From Rhodanobacter sp. PCA2 (GTDB lineage: Bacteria > Pseudomonadota > Gammaproteobacteria > Xanthomonadales > Rhodanobacteraceae): 64,000 nt of DNA. Made by a program: the position numbers and the translations under genes. Shown piece by piece: positions 24,267 to 36,999 of the stretch; the first letter of the stretch is position 1, and each line of letters opens with the position of its first letter. The DNA lies in NCBI RefSeq assembly GCF_013620825.1, contig NZ_NJIC01000020.1:1-64000 (forward strand), given 5' to 3'. Below the pieces are notes generated by a model. It saw nothing but the letters and a program-made list of their open reading frames with translations, was not told where the DNA came from and made no database searches.

Positions 24267-25703
24267 ATGCAGACGTTCTTCTGGCACGACTACGAGACCT
24301 TCGGGGCCGATACCCGGCGCGACCGTCCCGCGCAGTTCGGCGGCATCCGCACCACGACGGACCTGCAGATCGTGGGCGAGCCGGTGATGTTCTTCTGCCA
24401 GCCGCCGCGCGACAACCTGCCCCATCCGGAGGCCTGCCTGATCACCGGCATCACGCCGCAACAGGCGCAGCGCGAAGGCGTGTGCGAGGCCGAGTTCGCC
24501 GCGCGCGTGCACGAACAGCTCGCCGCGCCGGGCACCTGCGGCGTGGGCTACAACTCGCTGCGCTTCGACGACGAGGTGACGCGGCAACTGCTTTACCGCA
24601 ACTTCCACGACCCCTATGGCCGCGAGTGGGAGAACGGCAACTCGCGCTGGGACCTGATCGACCTCGCGCGCATGTGCGAGGCGCTGCGGCCCGAAGGCAT
24701 CGCTTGGCCCACGCGCGAGGACGGCACGCCCAGCTTCAAGCTGGAACTGCTGGCCACCGCGAACCACTTGCAGCAGGAACGCGCGCACGACGCGCTGTCC
24801 GACGTGCACGCGCTGATCGGCCTGGCCCGGCTGATCCGCGCGCGCCAGCCCAGGCTGTGGGACTGGTTCTACGCGCTGCGCCGCAAGCAGCGCGTGTTCG
24901 AATTGCTGGACGTGGCCGGCATGACGCCGCTGGTGCACGTCTCCTCGCGCTACCCGGCCAGCCGGCACTGCCTCGCCCTGATCGCGCCGCTGGCGCAGCA
25001 CCCTGGCCGCCCGGGCGAAGTGATCGTCTGCGACCTCGCCGACGATCCGTCCGAATGGCTGCAACTGGACGAGGACGAGATCGCCGACCGCGTGTTCACC
25101 CCGCGCGCCGACCTGCCCGAGGGCGTGGCGCGCATTCCACTGCGCACCGTGCGTGCGAATCGCGCCCCCGCGCTGGCGCCGCTGTCCGCGCTGAAGGGCG
25201 CGGACCTGGCGCGGCTGCAGCTGGACCCCGAGCGCTGCCTCGCCCACCGCGACGCGCTGGCCGCCGCCGACGGGCTGGCCGCCAAGGTGGCCCGCGTGTT
25301 CGCCCGCGCCGCCGAGCTGCCGCCCGCGGAAGATCCCGAGCTGGCGCTGTACGGCGGCTTCCTGCCCGACGCCGACAAGCGCCTGCTGCGCGAGGTGCGT
25401 GCCACGCCGCCGGAGCAACTGGCCACGCGCGCGTTCCCGTTCCGCGATCCGCGCTACGCCGAGCTGCTGTTCCGCTACCGCGCCCGCAACTGGCCCGACA
25501 CCCTGGACGGCGCGGAGCGCGAGCGCTGGGAAGCCTTCCGGCGCCAGCGCCTCACCCGCGAGACGCCGCTCACCACGCTCACCTTCGACGACTACTTCGC
25601 CACGCTCGCCGCGCTGCGCGCCGATCCCGCCCGGCAGGACAAGCTGCCGGTGCTGGACCAGTTGCAGGCCTGGGGCGAACAGCTGGCCGCCGAACTGACC
25701 TGA
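24267..25703 (+). CDS. sbcB: Exodeoxyribonuclease I
   Basis: 478 residues, close to E. coli ExoI. A single-strand-specific 3'-5' DNA exonuclease in mismatch repair and recombination. The DEDDh residues begin in FFWHDYETFGAD; GYNSLRFDDEV and AHDALSDVHALIG carry the others, followed by the SH3-like and helical C-terminal ExoI domains (LYGGFL, then ELLFRYRARNWP). It is divergent from orn and followed 25 bp later by a DUF2461 gene, probably co-transcribed. Confidence 0.95.
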   Translation: MQTFFWHDYETFGADTRRDRPAQFGGIRTTTDLQIVGEPVMFFCQPPRDNLPHPEACLITGITPQQAQREGVCEAEFAARVHEQLAAPGTCGVGYNSLRFDDEVTRQLLYRNFHDPYGREWENGNSRWDLIDLARMCEALRPEGIAWPTREDGTPSFKLELLATANHLQQERAHDALSDVHALIGLARLIRARQPRLWDWFYALRRKQRVFELLDVAGMTPLVHVSSRYPASRHCLALIAPLAQHPGRPGEVIVCDLADDPSEWLQLDEDEIADRVFTPRADLPEGVARIPLRTVRANRAPALAPLSALKGADLARLQLDPERCLAHRDALAAADGLAAKVARVFARAAELPPAEDPELALYGGFLPDADKRLLREVRATPPEQLATRAFPFRDPRYAELLFRYRARNWPDTLDGAERERWEAFRRQRLTRETPLTTLTFDDYFATLAALRADPARQDKLPVLDQLQAWGEQLAAELT

Positions 25704-25728
25704 CCGAACCGACCCGAGCCGCACACCC

Positions 25729-26415
25729 ATGCCCCACGCCTACTTCACACCCGCCACGTTCAAGTTCCTGCGCGCGCTGGACCGCAACAACAGCCGCGAC
25801 TGGTTCCAGGCGCACAAGGACGACTACGAGCGCCACGTACGCGAGCCGTTCCTGCAATTCATCACCGACCTGCAGGCGCCGCTGGCGAAGATCAGCCCGC
25901 ATTACCGCGCCGACCCGCGCAAGAACGGCGGCTCGCTGTTCCGCATCTACCGCGACACGCGCTACTCCAACAACAAGCTGCCGTACAAGCCGTGGCAGGG
26001 CGCGCGCTTCTTCCACGAACGCCGCCACGAGATCCCCGCGCCGTCGTTCTACCTGCACATACAGCCCGGCGACTGCTTCGCCGGCGGCGGCATGTGGCAC
26101 CCGGAGCCGGATGCGCTGAAGAAGATCCGCGCGTTCCTGGCCGACAACCCCGCCGCCTGGAAGAAGGCCACGCGCAGCCCGGCGTTCCGCGAACACATGA
26201 CGTTCTGGGGCGAATCGCTGAAGCGTCCGCCGCACGGCTACGACCCCGGCCACGAACTGATCGAGGACCTGAAGCGCAAGGACTTCGCCTGCGGCGAAGG
26301 CTTCGATCAGGCGCTGGCCTGCTCCACCGAACTGCTGCCGTGGACCGTGGCCTGCTTCAAGCGCGTGGCGCCGATGGTGGACTACCTCTGCGCCACGCAG
26401 GAACTGGAGTTCTGA
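25729..26415 (+). CDS. DUF2461 family protein
   Basis: 228 residues. The TIGR02453/DUF2461 pattern is clear: NNSRDWFQAHKDDYE near the N-terminus, GSLFRIYRDTRYSNNKLPYK in the middle, SFYLHIQPGD and GGGMW after. The family is widespread, probably cytoplasmic, and of unknown function. It follows sbcB closely. Its last 34 bp overlap the 3' end of the convergent MFS gene. Confidence 0.92.
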   Translation: MPHAYFTPATFKFLRALDRNNSRDWFQAHKDDYERHVREPFLQFITDLQAPLAKISPHYRADPRKNGGSLFRIYRDTRYSNNKLPYKPWQGARFFHERRHEIPAPSFYLHIQPGDCFAGGGMWHPEPDALKKIRAFLADNPAAWKKATRSPAFREHMTFWGESLKRPPHGYDPGHELIEDLKRKDFACGEGFDQALACSTELLPWTVACFKRVAPMVDYLCATQELEF

Positions 26416-27725
26416 TCCGCCCTGCGGCGCAGCAGCAGCCACCCGCCCACGCCCGCGCTCACCAGCGCCGTGATCGCCACGTAATACGCCGGCGCCATGC
26501 GCCCGGCGTGCACGGCCAGCCAACCTATCATCGCGGCGGTGCCCGCGCCGAACATGGCGTAGGCCACGTTGTACGAGAACGACAGGCCGGAGAAACGCAC
26601 CGGCGGCGGAAACGCCTGCACCATCACCACGGGCACCACGCCGACCACGCCCACCAGCAGGCCGGCCAGCGCGTACAGCGGCAGGAAGTGCGCGCCGCCC
26701 GCGGCCAGGTCGGCGAACAGCGCGGCGGTGCCGGCGGTCAGCAGCAGCGAGCCGGCCGTCAGCGTCGGCAGCGCGCCGAAGCGGTCCGCCAGCCAGCCGT
26801 GGACCACGCAGCCCGCGGTCAGCGCGCAGGCGGCCAGGGCATTGCCGGAGAACGCCAGCGACGGCGGAATGCCGAAGCCCCTGGGCGCCAGCGTGGGCAG
26901 CATCAGGATCAGCACCACGATGGCGGCGGTGAGCATCCAGGTCACCAGCATGGACACCGCGACGGCACCCCGGTGGTTCGCCAGCACCACGCGCAGCGGC
27001 AGTTCGCGGCTGAGCTGCTGGCGTTCGCGCATCTCGGCGAACACCGGCGTCTCGCTGAGCCAGCGGCGCAGCCACACCGCCACGAAGCCGAACACGCCGC
27101 CCAGCAGGAACGGCAGCCGCCAGCCCCAGTCCAGCATCTGCGCGGGGGCCAGCCGCGCGTTGAGCCAGGCCGCCAGCAGCGAGCCGATCAGGATGCCGGT
27201 GGTGAGGCCCGCGGTGAGGCTGCCGCAGGCGAAGCCCGTGCGTCCGGCCGGCACGTGCTCGGCCACGAACACCCAGGCGCCCGGCACTTCGCCGCCCACC
27301 GCGATGCCTTGCACGATGCGCAGCAGCAGCAACAGCAGCGGCGCCAGCATGCCGATCTGCGCGTAGGTGGGCAGCAGGCCGATCGCCAGCGTGGGCAATG
27401 CCATCAGGAACACGCTGAGCGCGAACATGCGCTTGCGCCCGGAGCGGTCGCCGAAGTGCGCCATCACGATGCCGCCCAGCGGCCGCGCCAGGTAACCGGC
27501 GGCGAAGATGCCGTAGACCTTGAGCTGGGCCAGCCACGGCGCGGTGTCGTGCGGAAAGAACAGGTCGCTCAGCGGCGCGGCGAGGAACACGAACACCACG
27601 AAGTCGTAGAACTCCAGCGCGCCGCCCAGCGCGGACAGCAGCAAGGTGCGCGCGTCGCGGCGATCCAGCCGGCGCGCCGCCGCGCCGGTCATGTCCGGCG
27701 GCGGCAAGGTGGATGCTTCGCTCAT
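26382..27725 (-). CDS. MFS transporter, metabolite:H+ symporter type
   Basis: 447 residues from ATG. Twelve membrane spans; the loop 2-3 motif is GDRSGRKRM with the preceding GRP, and [12 protein letters not shown] in helix 1 matches the MHS subfamily (proline/betaine/shikimate/citrate carriers). A central loop (about residues 205-230) is charged. The substrate is unknown. The start has no obvious Shine-Dalgarno sequence, so an alternative start is possible. Convergent with DUF2461, with a 34-bp 3' overlap. Confidence 0.88.
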   Translation of the reverse strand: MSEASTLPPPDMTGAAARRLDRRDARTLLLSALGGALEFYDFVVFVFLAAPLSDLFFPHDTAPWLAQLKVYGIFAAGYLARPLGGIVMAHFGDRSGRKRMFALSVFLMALPTLAIGLLPTYAQIGMLAPLLLLLLRIVQGIAVGGEVPGAWVFVAEHVPAGRTGFACGSLTAGLTTGILIGSLLAAWLNARLAPAQMLDWGWRLPFLLGGVFGFVAVWLRRWLSETPVFAEMRERQQLSRELPLRVVLANHRGAVAVSMLVTWMLTAAIVVLILMLPTLAPRGFGIPPSLAFSGNALAACALTAGCVVHGWLADRFGALPTLTAGSLLLTAGTAALFADLAAGGAHFLPLYALAGLLVGVVGVVPVVMVQAFPPPVRFSGLSFSYNVAYAMFGAGTAAMIGWLAVHAGRMAPAYYVAITALVSAGVGGWLLLRRRADQNSSSCVAQR

Positions 27726-28195
27726 GGAGGAACCGGCCCAGCAGGCGGAAACGGTTCGGCAACATAGCGCAGCGGCCGTGCGATGTCTCCGCACCGGCCG
27801 CCCCGGGCTGTCGATGCACGGCCAAGCCGAAAACGCAGCCGACGACCCGGATCGCCCTGCCGCGGCCTCCATGCGGCAGGGCGCGGCTGCACCCGCCATC
27901 GAGCGGGCGCCACGCACTACCATGCAACGGTCACCGCAAACCCATGCGGATCATGCGAAAACACCGACCGGGCGCACGCGGGACACTTCGCGCAGGCGCC
28001 CGCTTCCCCTATGCTCACGCGGTCCGGCGGGATGCCGGGCCCAAGGGCGGGTCGACCAGCCTGCACCCGATCCGTCCAGCGGCGTTTTCAGGGGGAGAGG
28101 AAACGTCGTTCACGGCTGGCCTGCGGCCAGTCATCCGGCCTGCGTCGCCGCGCTGCGACGCCGTGTCCATCCACGCAATCGGGAAGGAGTTTTCG
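27726..28195. other. 470-bp intergenic region between the MFS carrier and aqpZ
   Basis: No reading frame here has a credible start or recognisable product. It must hold divergent promoters for both neighbours. A GAAGGAG ribosome site for aqpZ lies at its right edge. Confidence 0.5.
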
Positions 28196-28942
28196 ATGAA
28201 CCTGGGCAAACGCATGGTCGCCGAGTTTTTCGGCACGTTCTGGCTGGTATTGGGAGGCTGCGGCAGCGCGGTCTTGGCGGCGCACGTGGCGGGCGCGGAC
28301 GGCTACCCGTTCGGCATCGGCTATGCCGGCGTGGCGCTGGCGTTCGGCCTCACCCTGCTCACGATGTGCTACGCGATCGGCCACATCTCGGGCTGCCACA
28401 TCAACCCAGCGGTGACCTGCGGCCTCGCCGCCGGCGGCCGCTTCCCGGTGAAGGAAGTGGTTCCCTACATCATCGCCCAGGTGATCGGCGGCCTGGTGGC
28501 CGGCCTGGTGCTGTACACCATCGCCTCGGGCAAGACCGGCTTCGACGCCGTGGGCGGCGGCTTCGCCTCGAACGGCTTCGGCGCGCACTCGCCGGGCGGC
28601 TACTCGATGGCCGCGGCGGCGCTGTGCGAAATCGTGATGACCGGCTTCTTCATCTTCATCATCATGGGCGCCACCCATCGCAGCGCGCCGGTGGGCTTCG
28701 CCGGCATCGCGATCGGCCTCGCGCTGACCCTGATCCACCTGATCAGCATCCCGGTCACCAACACCTCGGTGAACCCGGCGCGTTCGACCGGCGTGGCGTT
28801 CTTCCAGGGCGGCTGGGCGGTGGAACAGCTGTGGTTCTTCTGGGTGATGCCCATCATCGGCGGCATCCTCGGCGGGCTGATCTACCGCTACCTGTGGAGC
28901 GACCGTCCGGCCCAGCCCGACATCACGGGCGACCGGGTCTGA
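28196..28942 (+). CDS. aqpZ: Aquaporin Z
   Basis: 248 residues with six spans and the two half-helix motifs [10 protein letters not shown] and [11 protein letters not shown]. The selectivity-filter pattern is of the water-specific AqpZ type ([12 protein letters not shown] start; Arg after the second NPA). It allows rapid osmotic water flux across the inner membrane. A GAAGGAG sits 8 bp upstream. It stands alone, with a strong hairpin after it. Confidence 0.96.
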   Translation: MNLGKRMVAEFFGTFWLVLGGCGSAVLAAHVAGADGYPFGIGYAGVALAFGLTLLTMCYAIGHISGCHINPAVTCGLAAGGRFPVKEVVPYIIAQVIGGLVAGLVLYTIASGKTGFDAVGGGFASNGFGAHSPGGYSMAAAALCEIVMTGFFIFIIMGATHRSAPVGFAGIAIGLALTLIHLISIPVTNTSVNPARSTGVAFFQGGWAVEQLWFFWVMPIIGGILGGLIYRYLWSDRPAQPDITGDRV

Positions 28943-28950
28943 GCATCCCC

Positions 28951-28976
28951 GCCACGCGGCCCCCGGGCCGCGTGGC
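28951..28976. terminator. Bidirectional hairpin between aqpZ and the VOC gene
   Basis: A perfect 12-bp GC-only-type stem (GCCACGCGGCCC/GGGCCGCGTGGC) with a 2-nt loop between convergent genes. It has no T-run. Confidence 0.6.
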
Positions 28977-28991
28977 GTGCCGCCGGGCGGC

Positions 28992-29384
28992 CTACGCCTC
29001 GTAAAGCTCGATCGGCAGCCCGTCCGGGTCGGCGAAGAAGACGAAGCGGCGGCCGGTGTGCTCGTCCATCCGCACCGGCTCGCAGGCGACGCCGCGCGCC
29101 GCAAGCACCGCCACCGCCGCGTCCACGTCGGCGACGACGAACGCGAGATGGCGCAGGCCTTGCGCCTCCGGCCAGGACGGGCGCGGCGGCGCGCCCGGAA
29201 ACGAGAACAGCTCCAGTTGCACGCCGGGGCCGACTTCCAGGTCGCATTTCCAGGAATCGCGCGCCTCGCGGTAGACCTCGCGCACGATGCGCAGCCCCAG
29301 CGTCCCGCTGTAGAACGCCTTCGAGCGCGGATAGTCCGAGCAGATCAGGGCGACGTGGTGGATGCCGCGCAGCAGGGGTTCCAT
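28992..29384 (-). CDS. VOC-family (glyoxalase-like) metalloprotein, YaeR type
   Basis: 130 residues with paired beta-alpha-beta-beta-beta units. Metal ligands by family are His in IHHVALI, Glu in LELFSFP, His in LRHLAFVV and the final Glu in IELYE. The SFPGAP and RHLAF pattern matches the YaeR/GloA2 subgroup, whose substrate is not firmly known. It starts 3 bp after the epmA stop, so it probably shares the ligA-epmA transcript. Confidence 0.88.
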   Translation of the reverse strand: MEPLLRGIHHVALICSDYPRSKAFYSGTLGLRIVREVYREARDSWKCDLEVGPGVQLELFSFPGAPPRPSWPEAQGLRHLAFVVADVDAAVAVLAARGVACEPVRMDEHTGRRFVFFADPDGLPIELYEA

Positions 29385-29387
29385 CGC

Positions 29388-32746
<3,359 letters not shown>

Positions 32747-32855
32747 TTAACGATGCGCGCGCCGCGGCGGACGGCCGGAGTAAGCGAATCGAAAGGCGGC
32801 GGGACTAGGCTGCACCACCGCCGGCCCCGTCTCCGGGCCGCAAGGGAGGCACCCC

Positions 32856-33488
32856 ATGCGCACGACAGTTCCCGCTTCGTTGCTGCTCGCCTTCACCCTC
32901 GCCACGCCCGCCTTCGCCAGCGGCGGCCCGTTCGGCATCGATCACCGCCTCCATTACGACAACAGCGGCATCTGGAAGCGCAGCAACCAGACCACGCTGA
33001 TGTACGGCACCATCGTCACGGTGGCCGGCGGCGCGCTGGCGTTCGGCGACCAGGACAAGCTGGGCGACACGTTCTGGCGTTCGGTGGACGCCATGGTGGT
33101 CTCCGGCGTGGGCGCTGAGGCGCTGAAACACACGTTCCAGCGCGAACGCCCCTCGCAGACCTCCGATCCGAACCGCTTCTTCGAGGGCAGCCATGCGCAG
33201 AGCTTCCCCAGCGGCGAGGTCACCGCCATCACCGCCGCGGTGACGCCGTTCATCGTGAACTACGGCCACGACCACCCGGCGGTGTACGCGCTGGCCCTGC
33301 TGCCCGCCTACGACGCGGTGGCGCGCATGAAGACGCGCGGCCACTGGCAGAGCGACGTGCTGGCCGGCGCCGCGCTGGGCGCGGGCGTGGGCATCTGGGC
33401 CGCGCACCGCCATTCGCCGCTGATCCTGGGCTGGCTGCCGGGCGGTTTCCAGGTGGGCTTCGTGCACCACTTCGGCACCCACCCGTAG
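32856..33488 (+). CDS. PAP2-superfamily phosphatase, secreted or periplasmic
   Basis: 210 residues with a clear signal peptide (cleavage after AFASG, about residue 22). Acid-phosphatase motifs: K-x6-RP as KHTFQRERP, then SFPSGE, then R-x5-H-x3-D as RMKTRGHWQSD. The second motif normally ends in His (PSGH); here it is Glu, a known variant in some envelope PAP2 proteins. A likely role is dephosphorylation of a lipid or lipid-linked phosphate in the envelope. Single gene, convergent with rnk. Confidence 0.85.
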   Translation: MRTTVPASLLLAFTLATPAFASGGPFGIDHRLHYDNSGIWKRSNQTTLMYGTIVTVAGGALAFGDQDKLGDTFWRSVDAMVVSGVGAEALKHTFQRERPSQTSDPNRFFEGSHAQSFPSGEVTAITAAVTPFIVNYGHDHPAVYALALLPAYDAVARMKTRGHWQSDVLAGAALGAGVGIWAAHRHSPLILGWLPGGFQVGFVHHFGTHP

Positions 33489-33525
33489 GCGGCGAACGAC
33501 GCCGCCCGTTGCCCGACCTGAAGGC

Positions 33526-33936
33526 TCAGCGGTGCAGGTCGCCGGCCGCCTCCGGCTGGTAGTCGATCGACACCACGGTGAGGCGGCGCTTGCGGCCGTC
33601 CGGCGTGGGCCAGTCGATGTGCTTGCCCTTGGCCAGGCCCAGCAGCGCGCTGCCCACCGGCGCCAGGATGGACACGGTGCCGGGCTTGCCGGCCGCGGCG
33701 GGATAGACCAGGGTCAGTTGCAGCGGCGGGCTGCCTTCCTCGTCGGTGAAGCTCACGGTCGAGTTCATCGTCACCACGTTGCCCGGCATCTCCTCGGGCT
33801 CCAGCACCTTGGCTCGGTCCAATTCCTCGCGCAGCGCCGCATGACCCGCGGCCTCGGCGGCCGACATGCGATCGAACAAGGCCTCGATGCGTTCGAGGTC
33901 GAGGCTGGAAACGGTGATGGCGGGTTTGCGGCTCAT
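33526..33936 (-). CDS. rnk: Regulator of nucleoside diphosphate kinase (GreA/GreB-type C-domain)
   Basis: 136 residues. A short N-terminal helical region (LERIEALFDRM) is followed by the FKBP-like GreA/GreB C-terminal domain (VTMNSTVSFTDEEG, then VSILAPVGSALLGLAKG). It matches Rnk, which binds RNA polymerase near the secondary channel but lacks the long coiled coil needed for transcript cleavage. The upstream leader contains a terminator-like hairpin facing the same direction. Confidence 0.9.
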   Translation of the reverse strand: MSRKPAITVSSLDLERIEALFDRMSAAEAAGHAALREELDRAKVLEPEEMPGNVVTMNSTVSFTDEEGSPPLQLTLVYPAAAGKPGTVSILAPVGSALLGLAKGKHIDWPTPDGRKRRLTVVSIDYQPEAAGDLHR

Positions 33937-33981
33937 GGTCCTTGGTCCTGTCGCAGGCAGTGCGGGTCGCGCAAAAACACA

Positions 33982-34005
33982 CGCCGGGGCGATGGCGCCC
34001 CGGCG
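33982..34005 (-). terminator. Terminator-like hairpin in the rnk leader
   Basis: A 10-bp perfect stem CGCCGGGGCG/CGCCCCGGCG with a 4-nt loop. Read on the minus strand it is followed by GTGTGTTTTTG. No minus-strand gene lies upstream of it before the divergent exporter, so it may act as an attenuator in the rnk leader. Confidence 0.5.
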
Positions 34006-34083
34006 CGCGGTCGTCTTGGGTGTGTCGCCGTCCCGAACTGGGGGCGGCGATCGATGAAACAAGGCTGACTCTGCGCAGGATCT

Positions 34084-34103
34084 TGACAGAAAGCAAGCTG
34101 TCA
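34084..34103. promoter_or_regulatory. Inverted repeat at the exporter promoter
   Basis: TGACAG-N8-CTGTCA lies 20 bp before the exporter start, overlapping a TTGACA-like hexamer. TetR- or MarR-type operators often look like this, but no regulator gene is adjacent. Confidence 0.45.
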
Positions 34104-34123
34104 CAACAGCTATCATTCGCCCA

Positions 34124-35593
34124 ATGCCACCGCAAGCCGCCGAGACATCTTCCCCCGCCGACGCGGCCGCAGCGCCCGAGGGGGCGGCGGCCCCGCCGGA
34201 AATCTCCACGCGCCAGCGCTATCGCGGCCTGCTGTGGCTGGTGGCCGCGGCGTTCTTCATGCAGTCGCTGGATTCCACCGTGGTCAACACCGCGGTGCCG
34301 GCCATGGCGGACGCGCTGCGGGAAACCCCGCTGGGCATGCGCAGCGCATTGACCAGTTACGTGCTGACGCTCGCGGTGCTGATCCCGGCCAGCCCCTGGC
34401 TGTGCGACCGCTTCGGCACGCGCCGCGTGTTCGGCGGCGCGATCGTGCTGTTCGGCCTGGGCTCGCTGCTGTGCGGCCTGTCGCAGACGCTGACCCAGCT
34501 GGTGGCCGCGCGCGTGCTGCAAGGCATGGGCGGCGCGGCGCTGATGCCGGTGGGGCGCTACGTGCTGGTGCGCAGTATCGACCGGCGCGAGTTCGTGCGT
34601 GCGATGAGCACGGTGGCCACCTTCGGCCTGCTCGGTTCGGTGCTGGGTCCGCTGCTGGGCGGCGCGCTGGTGGAATACACCTCGTGGCGGCTGATCTTCC
34701 TGATCAACGTGCCGGTGGCGATCGCCGGCGTGTGGATGAACCGGCACGACATGCCGGAATACCGGCTGGAGCACGCGAACCGTTTCGACCTCGCAGGCTT
34801 CCTGCTGTTCGCGCTCGCCTCCGCCCTGCTGCTCACCGCCTCGGAACTGGCCGGCGCCGAGCCCGTGCCCTGGCTGCAGATGGCCGCCTGCGGCGTGGTC
34901 GCCCTGGCGCTGGGCGCGGTCTACGTCTGGCACAGCCGGCGCACTCCGCACCCGGTGGCGGACCTTTCGCTGCTGCGCGTGCGCAACGTATGGGTGTCGC
35001 TGGCCGGCGGGCTGTTCACCCGCCTGGGCATCTCCGGCATGTTCCTGCTGCTGATGCTGTTCCTGCAGGTGGGCTGCGGCTGGTCGCCGCTGGCGGCGGG
35101 CCTGATGATGGTGCCGCAGGCGCTGGGCTCGATCGCCGCGAAGTGGATGGTGAACCGCGCGCTGGTGCATTACGGCTACCGCCGCCTGCTGCTGGGGAAC
35201 ACGCTGATCGTGGCGGTGCTGCTGGCCGCCTTCGCGATGTTCGGACCGGGCACGCCGCCCTGGGTGATCGCGCTGTTCACGTTCTGCTACGGCGGCTTCA
35301 CCGGGCTGCAGTACACCACGATGAACACGCTGATCTACCACGACCTCGACATCAGCCACGCCTCGATGGCGTCGTCGATGGCGTCCACCGTGCAGTACCT
35401 TGCGATGAGCTTCGGCATCGCGCTGTCCACGCTGCTGATGCAGGCGCTGCTGCGCGGGCACGCGCCCGAGGATTTCGTGGTCGCGTTCCGCTGGACCGTG
35501 CTGCTGCTGGGCCTGATCACCGCCGCCGCCAGCCGCGTGTTCGGCCGGCTTCGTCCCGACCGCCCGGCCGAGGCGCTGCCCTCCGCCGGTTGA
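34124..35593 (+). CDS. DHA2-family MFS drug exporter
   Basis: 489 residues with a 30-residue Ala/Pro-rich cytoplasmic start, then about 14 membrane spans. FFMQSLDSTVVNTAVPAM in helix 1 and DRFGTRRVF in loop 2-3 are DHA2 (EmrB/MdtD) signatures; a GSVLGPLLGG motif C in helix 5 marks drug/H+ antiporters. No periplasmic adaptor gene is adjacent, so it probably works alone in the inner membrane. An inverted repeat at its promoter suggests local regulation. Confidence 0.88.
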   Translation: MPPQAAETSSPADAAAAPEGAAAPPEISTRQRYRGLLWLVAAAFFMQSLDSTVVNTAVPAMADALRETPLGMRSALTSYVLTLAVLIPASPWLCDRFGTRRVFGGAIVLFGLGSLLCGLSQTLTQLVAARVLQGMGGAALMPVGRYVLVRSIDRREFVRAMSTVATFGLLGSVLGPLLGGALVEYTSWRLIFLINVPVAIAGVWMNRHDMPEYRLEHANRFDLAGFLLFALASALLLTASELAGAEPVPWLQMAACGVVALALGAVYVWHSRRTPHPVADLSLLRVRNVWVSLAGGLFTRLGISGMFLLLMLFLQVGCGWSPLAAGLMMVPQALGSIAAKWMVNRALVHYGYRRLLLGNTLIVAVLLAAFAMFGPGTPPWVIALFTFCYGGFTGLQYTTMNTLIYHDLDISHASMASSMASTVQYLAMSFGIALSTLLMQALLRGHAPEDFVVAFRWTVLLLGLITAAASRVFGRLRPDRPAEALPSAG

Positions 35594-35674
35594 GTACAGC
35601 GCCAGGGGCGCATCCGGGCCTCCGGTGCGGGCAACCGGTAGCATGCGGGCTCCACACCACTCCGGAGGCAACGC

Positions 35675-36883
35675 GTGCACCACGCCAGCGACATCCTGCT
35701 CGCCCTGTTCATCGTGTTCGTCGCCGCGCAGGTCGGCGGCGAGATCGCGCGCTGGCTGAAGCTGCCGGGCGTGGTGGGCGAGATCGCCGCCGGCTGTGTG
35801 GTCGGCCCCTCGCTGCTAGGCTGGATCACGCCTGGGCAGATCGCCACCGGCACGCCGCTGGACGTGCTGGCCGAGATCGGCGTGGTGCTGCTGCTGTTCT
35901 CGGTGGGCCTGGAAACGCGGCTGGAGGACCTGAAGAAAGTCGGCAAGGCGGCCTTCCTGGTCGGCGTGATCGGCGTGCTGGTGCCGTTCGGCATGGGCGC
36001 GCTGTGGGCGCACGGCAGCGGCTTCGGCTGGGACAAGTCGATGTTCGTGGCTGCCGCCTTCGTGGCCACCTCGGCCGGCATCACCGCGCGCGTGCTGCAG
36101 GAACTCGGCGCGCTGCAGCGGGTGGAAAGCAAGGTGATCCTGGGCGCGGCGGTGATCGACGACATCCTCGCCATGCTGCTGCTCGGCGTGGTGGTGTCGC
36201 TGCAGGGCGGCGCAGGCTTCAGGCCCGGCAAGTTGCTGTGGGTGCTGGGCGCGGCGGTGGGCTTCATCGCGGTGATCGGCTGGGGCGGCACGCGGCTGAT
36301 GCGGCGCGGCTCCGGCTGGCTCGACAAGCCGCGCCACGCGCAATCGCCGCTGCTGATCGCGCTGGCGCTGTGCCTGGGCCTTGCCTGGCTCTCCACCCTG
36401 TTCGGCCTCGCCGCGATCATCGGCGCCTTCCTCGCCGGCATGATCGCTTCGGAAACCCGCCAGCAGCACACGCTGGAACAGCAGACCCAGCCCCTGCTGA
36501 CCCTGCTCACCCCGTTCTTCTTCGTGGTCACCGGCAGCAAGATCGACCTGCGCGAACTGGCCACTGCCGACGCGTTGTGGACGCTGCTGGCGGTCACCGC
36601 GATCGCCATCGTTTCCAAGCTGCTGGGCGGCGGCCTCGGGGCGCTGTCGCTGGGCCGACGCAGCGCCGTCATCGTGGGCTGCGGCATGGTGCCGCGGGGC
36701 GAGGTGGGCGTGGTGATCGCCAGCCTCGGCCTCGCCGCCGGCGTGTTCGGCGACCGCATCTACGCGATCATCGTGGCGATGTCCCTGCTTACCGCGATAC
36801 TGACGCCGCCGGTGCTGGCGTGGCTGCTGCGCCGCGCGCCGCGGGGCGACGACACGACCGCAACGGACGCGCCGGCGCGTTGA
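35675..36883 (+). CDS. CPA2-type cation:proton antiporter
   Basis: 402 residues from GTG, about 12 hydrophobic spans. The Na+/H+-exchanger domain has the paired acidic motif GAAVIDDILAMLLLG and the unwound-helix segment GAFLAGMIASE. It lacks the C-terminal TrkA-N/KTN regulatory domain of KefB/KefC (about 600 residues), so it belongs to the short NapA-like group. Exchanges Na+ or K+ for H+ for pH and salt homeostasis. It follows the exporter by 81 bp and may be co-transcribed. Confidence 0.88.
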   Translation: MHHASDILLALFIVFVAAQVGGEIARWLKLPGVVGEIAAGCVVGPSLLGWITPGQIATGTPLDVLAEIGVVLLLFSVGLETRLEDLKKVGKAAFLVGVIGVLVPFGMGALWAHGSGFGWDKSMFVAAAFVATSAGITARVLQELGALQRVESKVILGAAVIDDILAMLLLGVVVSLQGGAGFRPGKLLWVLGAAVGFIAVIGWGGTRLMRRGSGWLDKPRHAQSPLLIALALCLGLAWLSTLFGLAAIIGAFLAGMIASETRQQHTLEQQTQPLLTLLTPFFFVVTGSKIDLRELATADALWTLLAVTAIAIVSKLLGGGLGALSLGRRSAVIVGCGMVPRGEVGVVIASLGLAAGVFGDRIYAIIVAMSLLTAILTPPVLAWLLRRAPRGDDTTATDAPAR

Positions 36884-36978
36884 CGCCGCGCCGGGCGGAA
36901 CGGCGGAATGCGTGCCGTGCGTCCACTCCACCTGCGGGTGGCTGCGGCATAAACTTGCGGGCAACCACATCGGTTTCG

Positions 36979-36987
36979 CCCCCCCCC
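36979..36987 (+). repeat. Homopolymeric tract of nine C, next to a ribosome site
   Basis: Nine consecutive C bases immediately precede the AGGAGG (36988-36993) of the glycine-zipper gene. Such tracts can slip during replication; here a length change would alter leader structure rather than reading frame. Confidence 0.6.
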
Positions 36988-36999
36988 AGGAGGTTTTCC

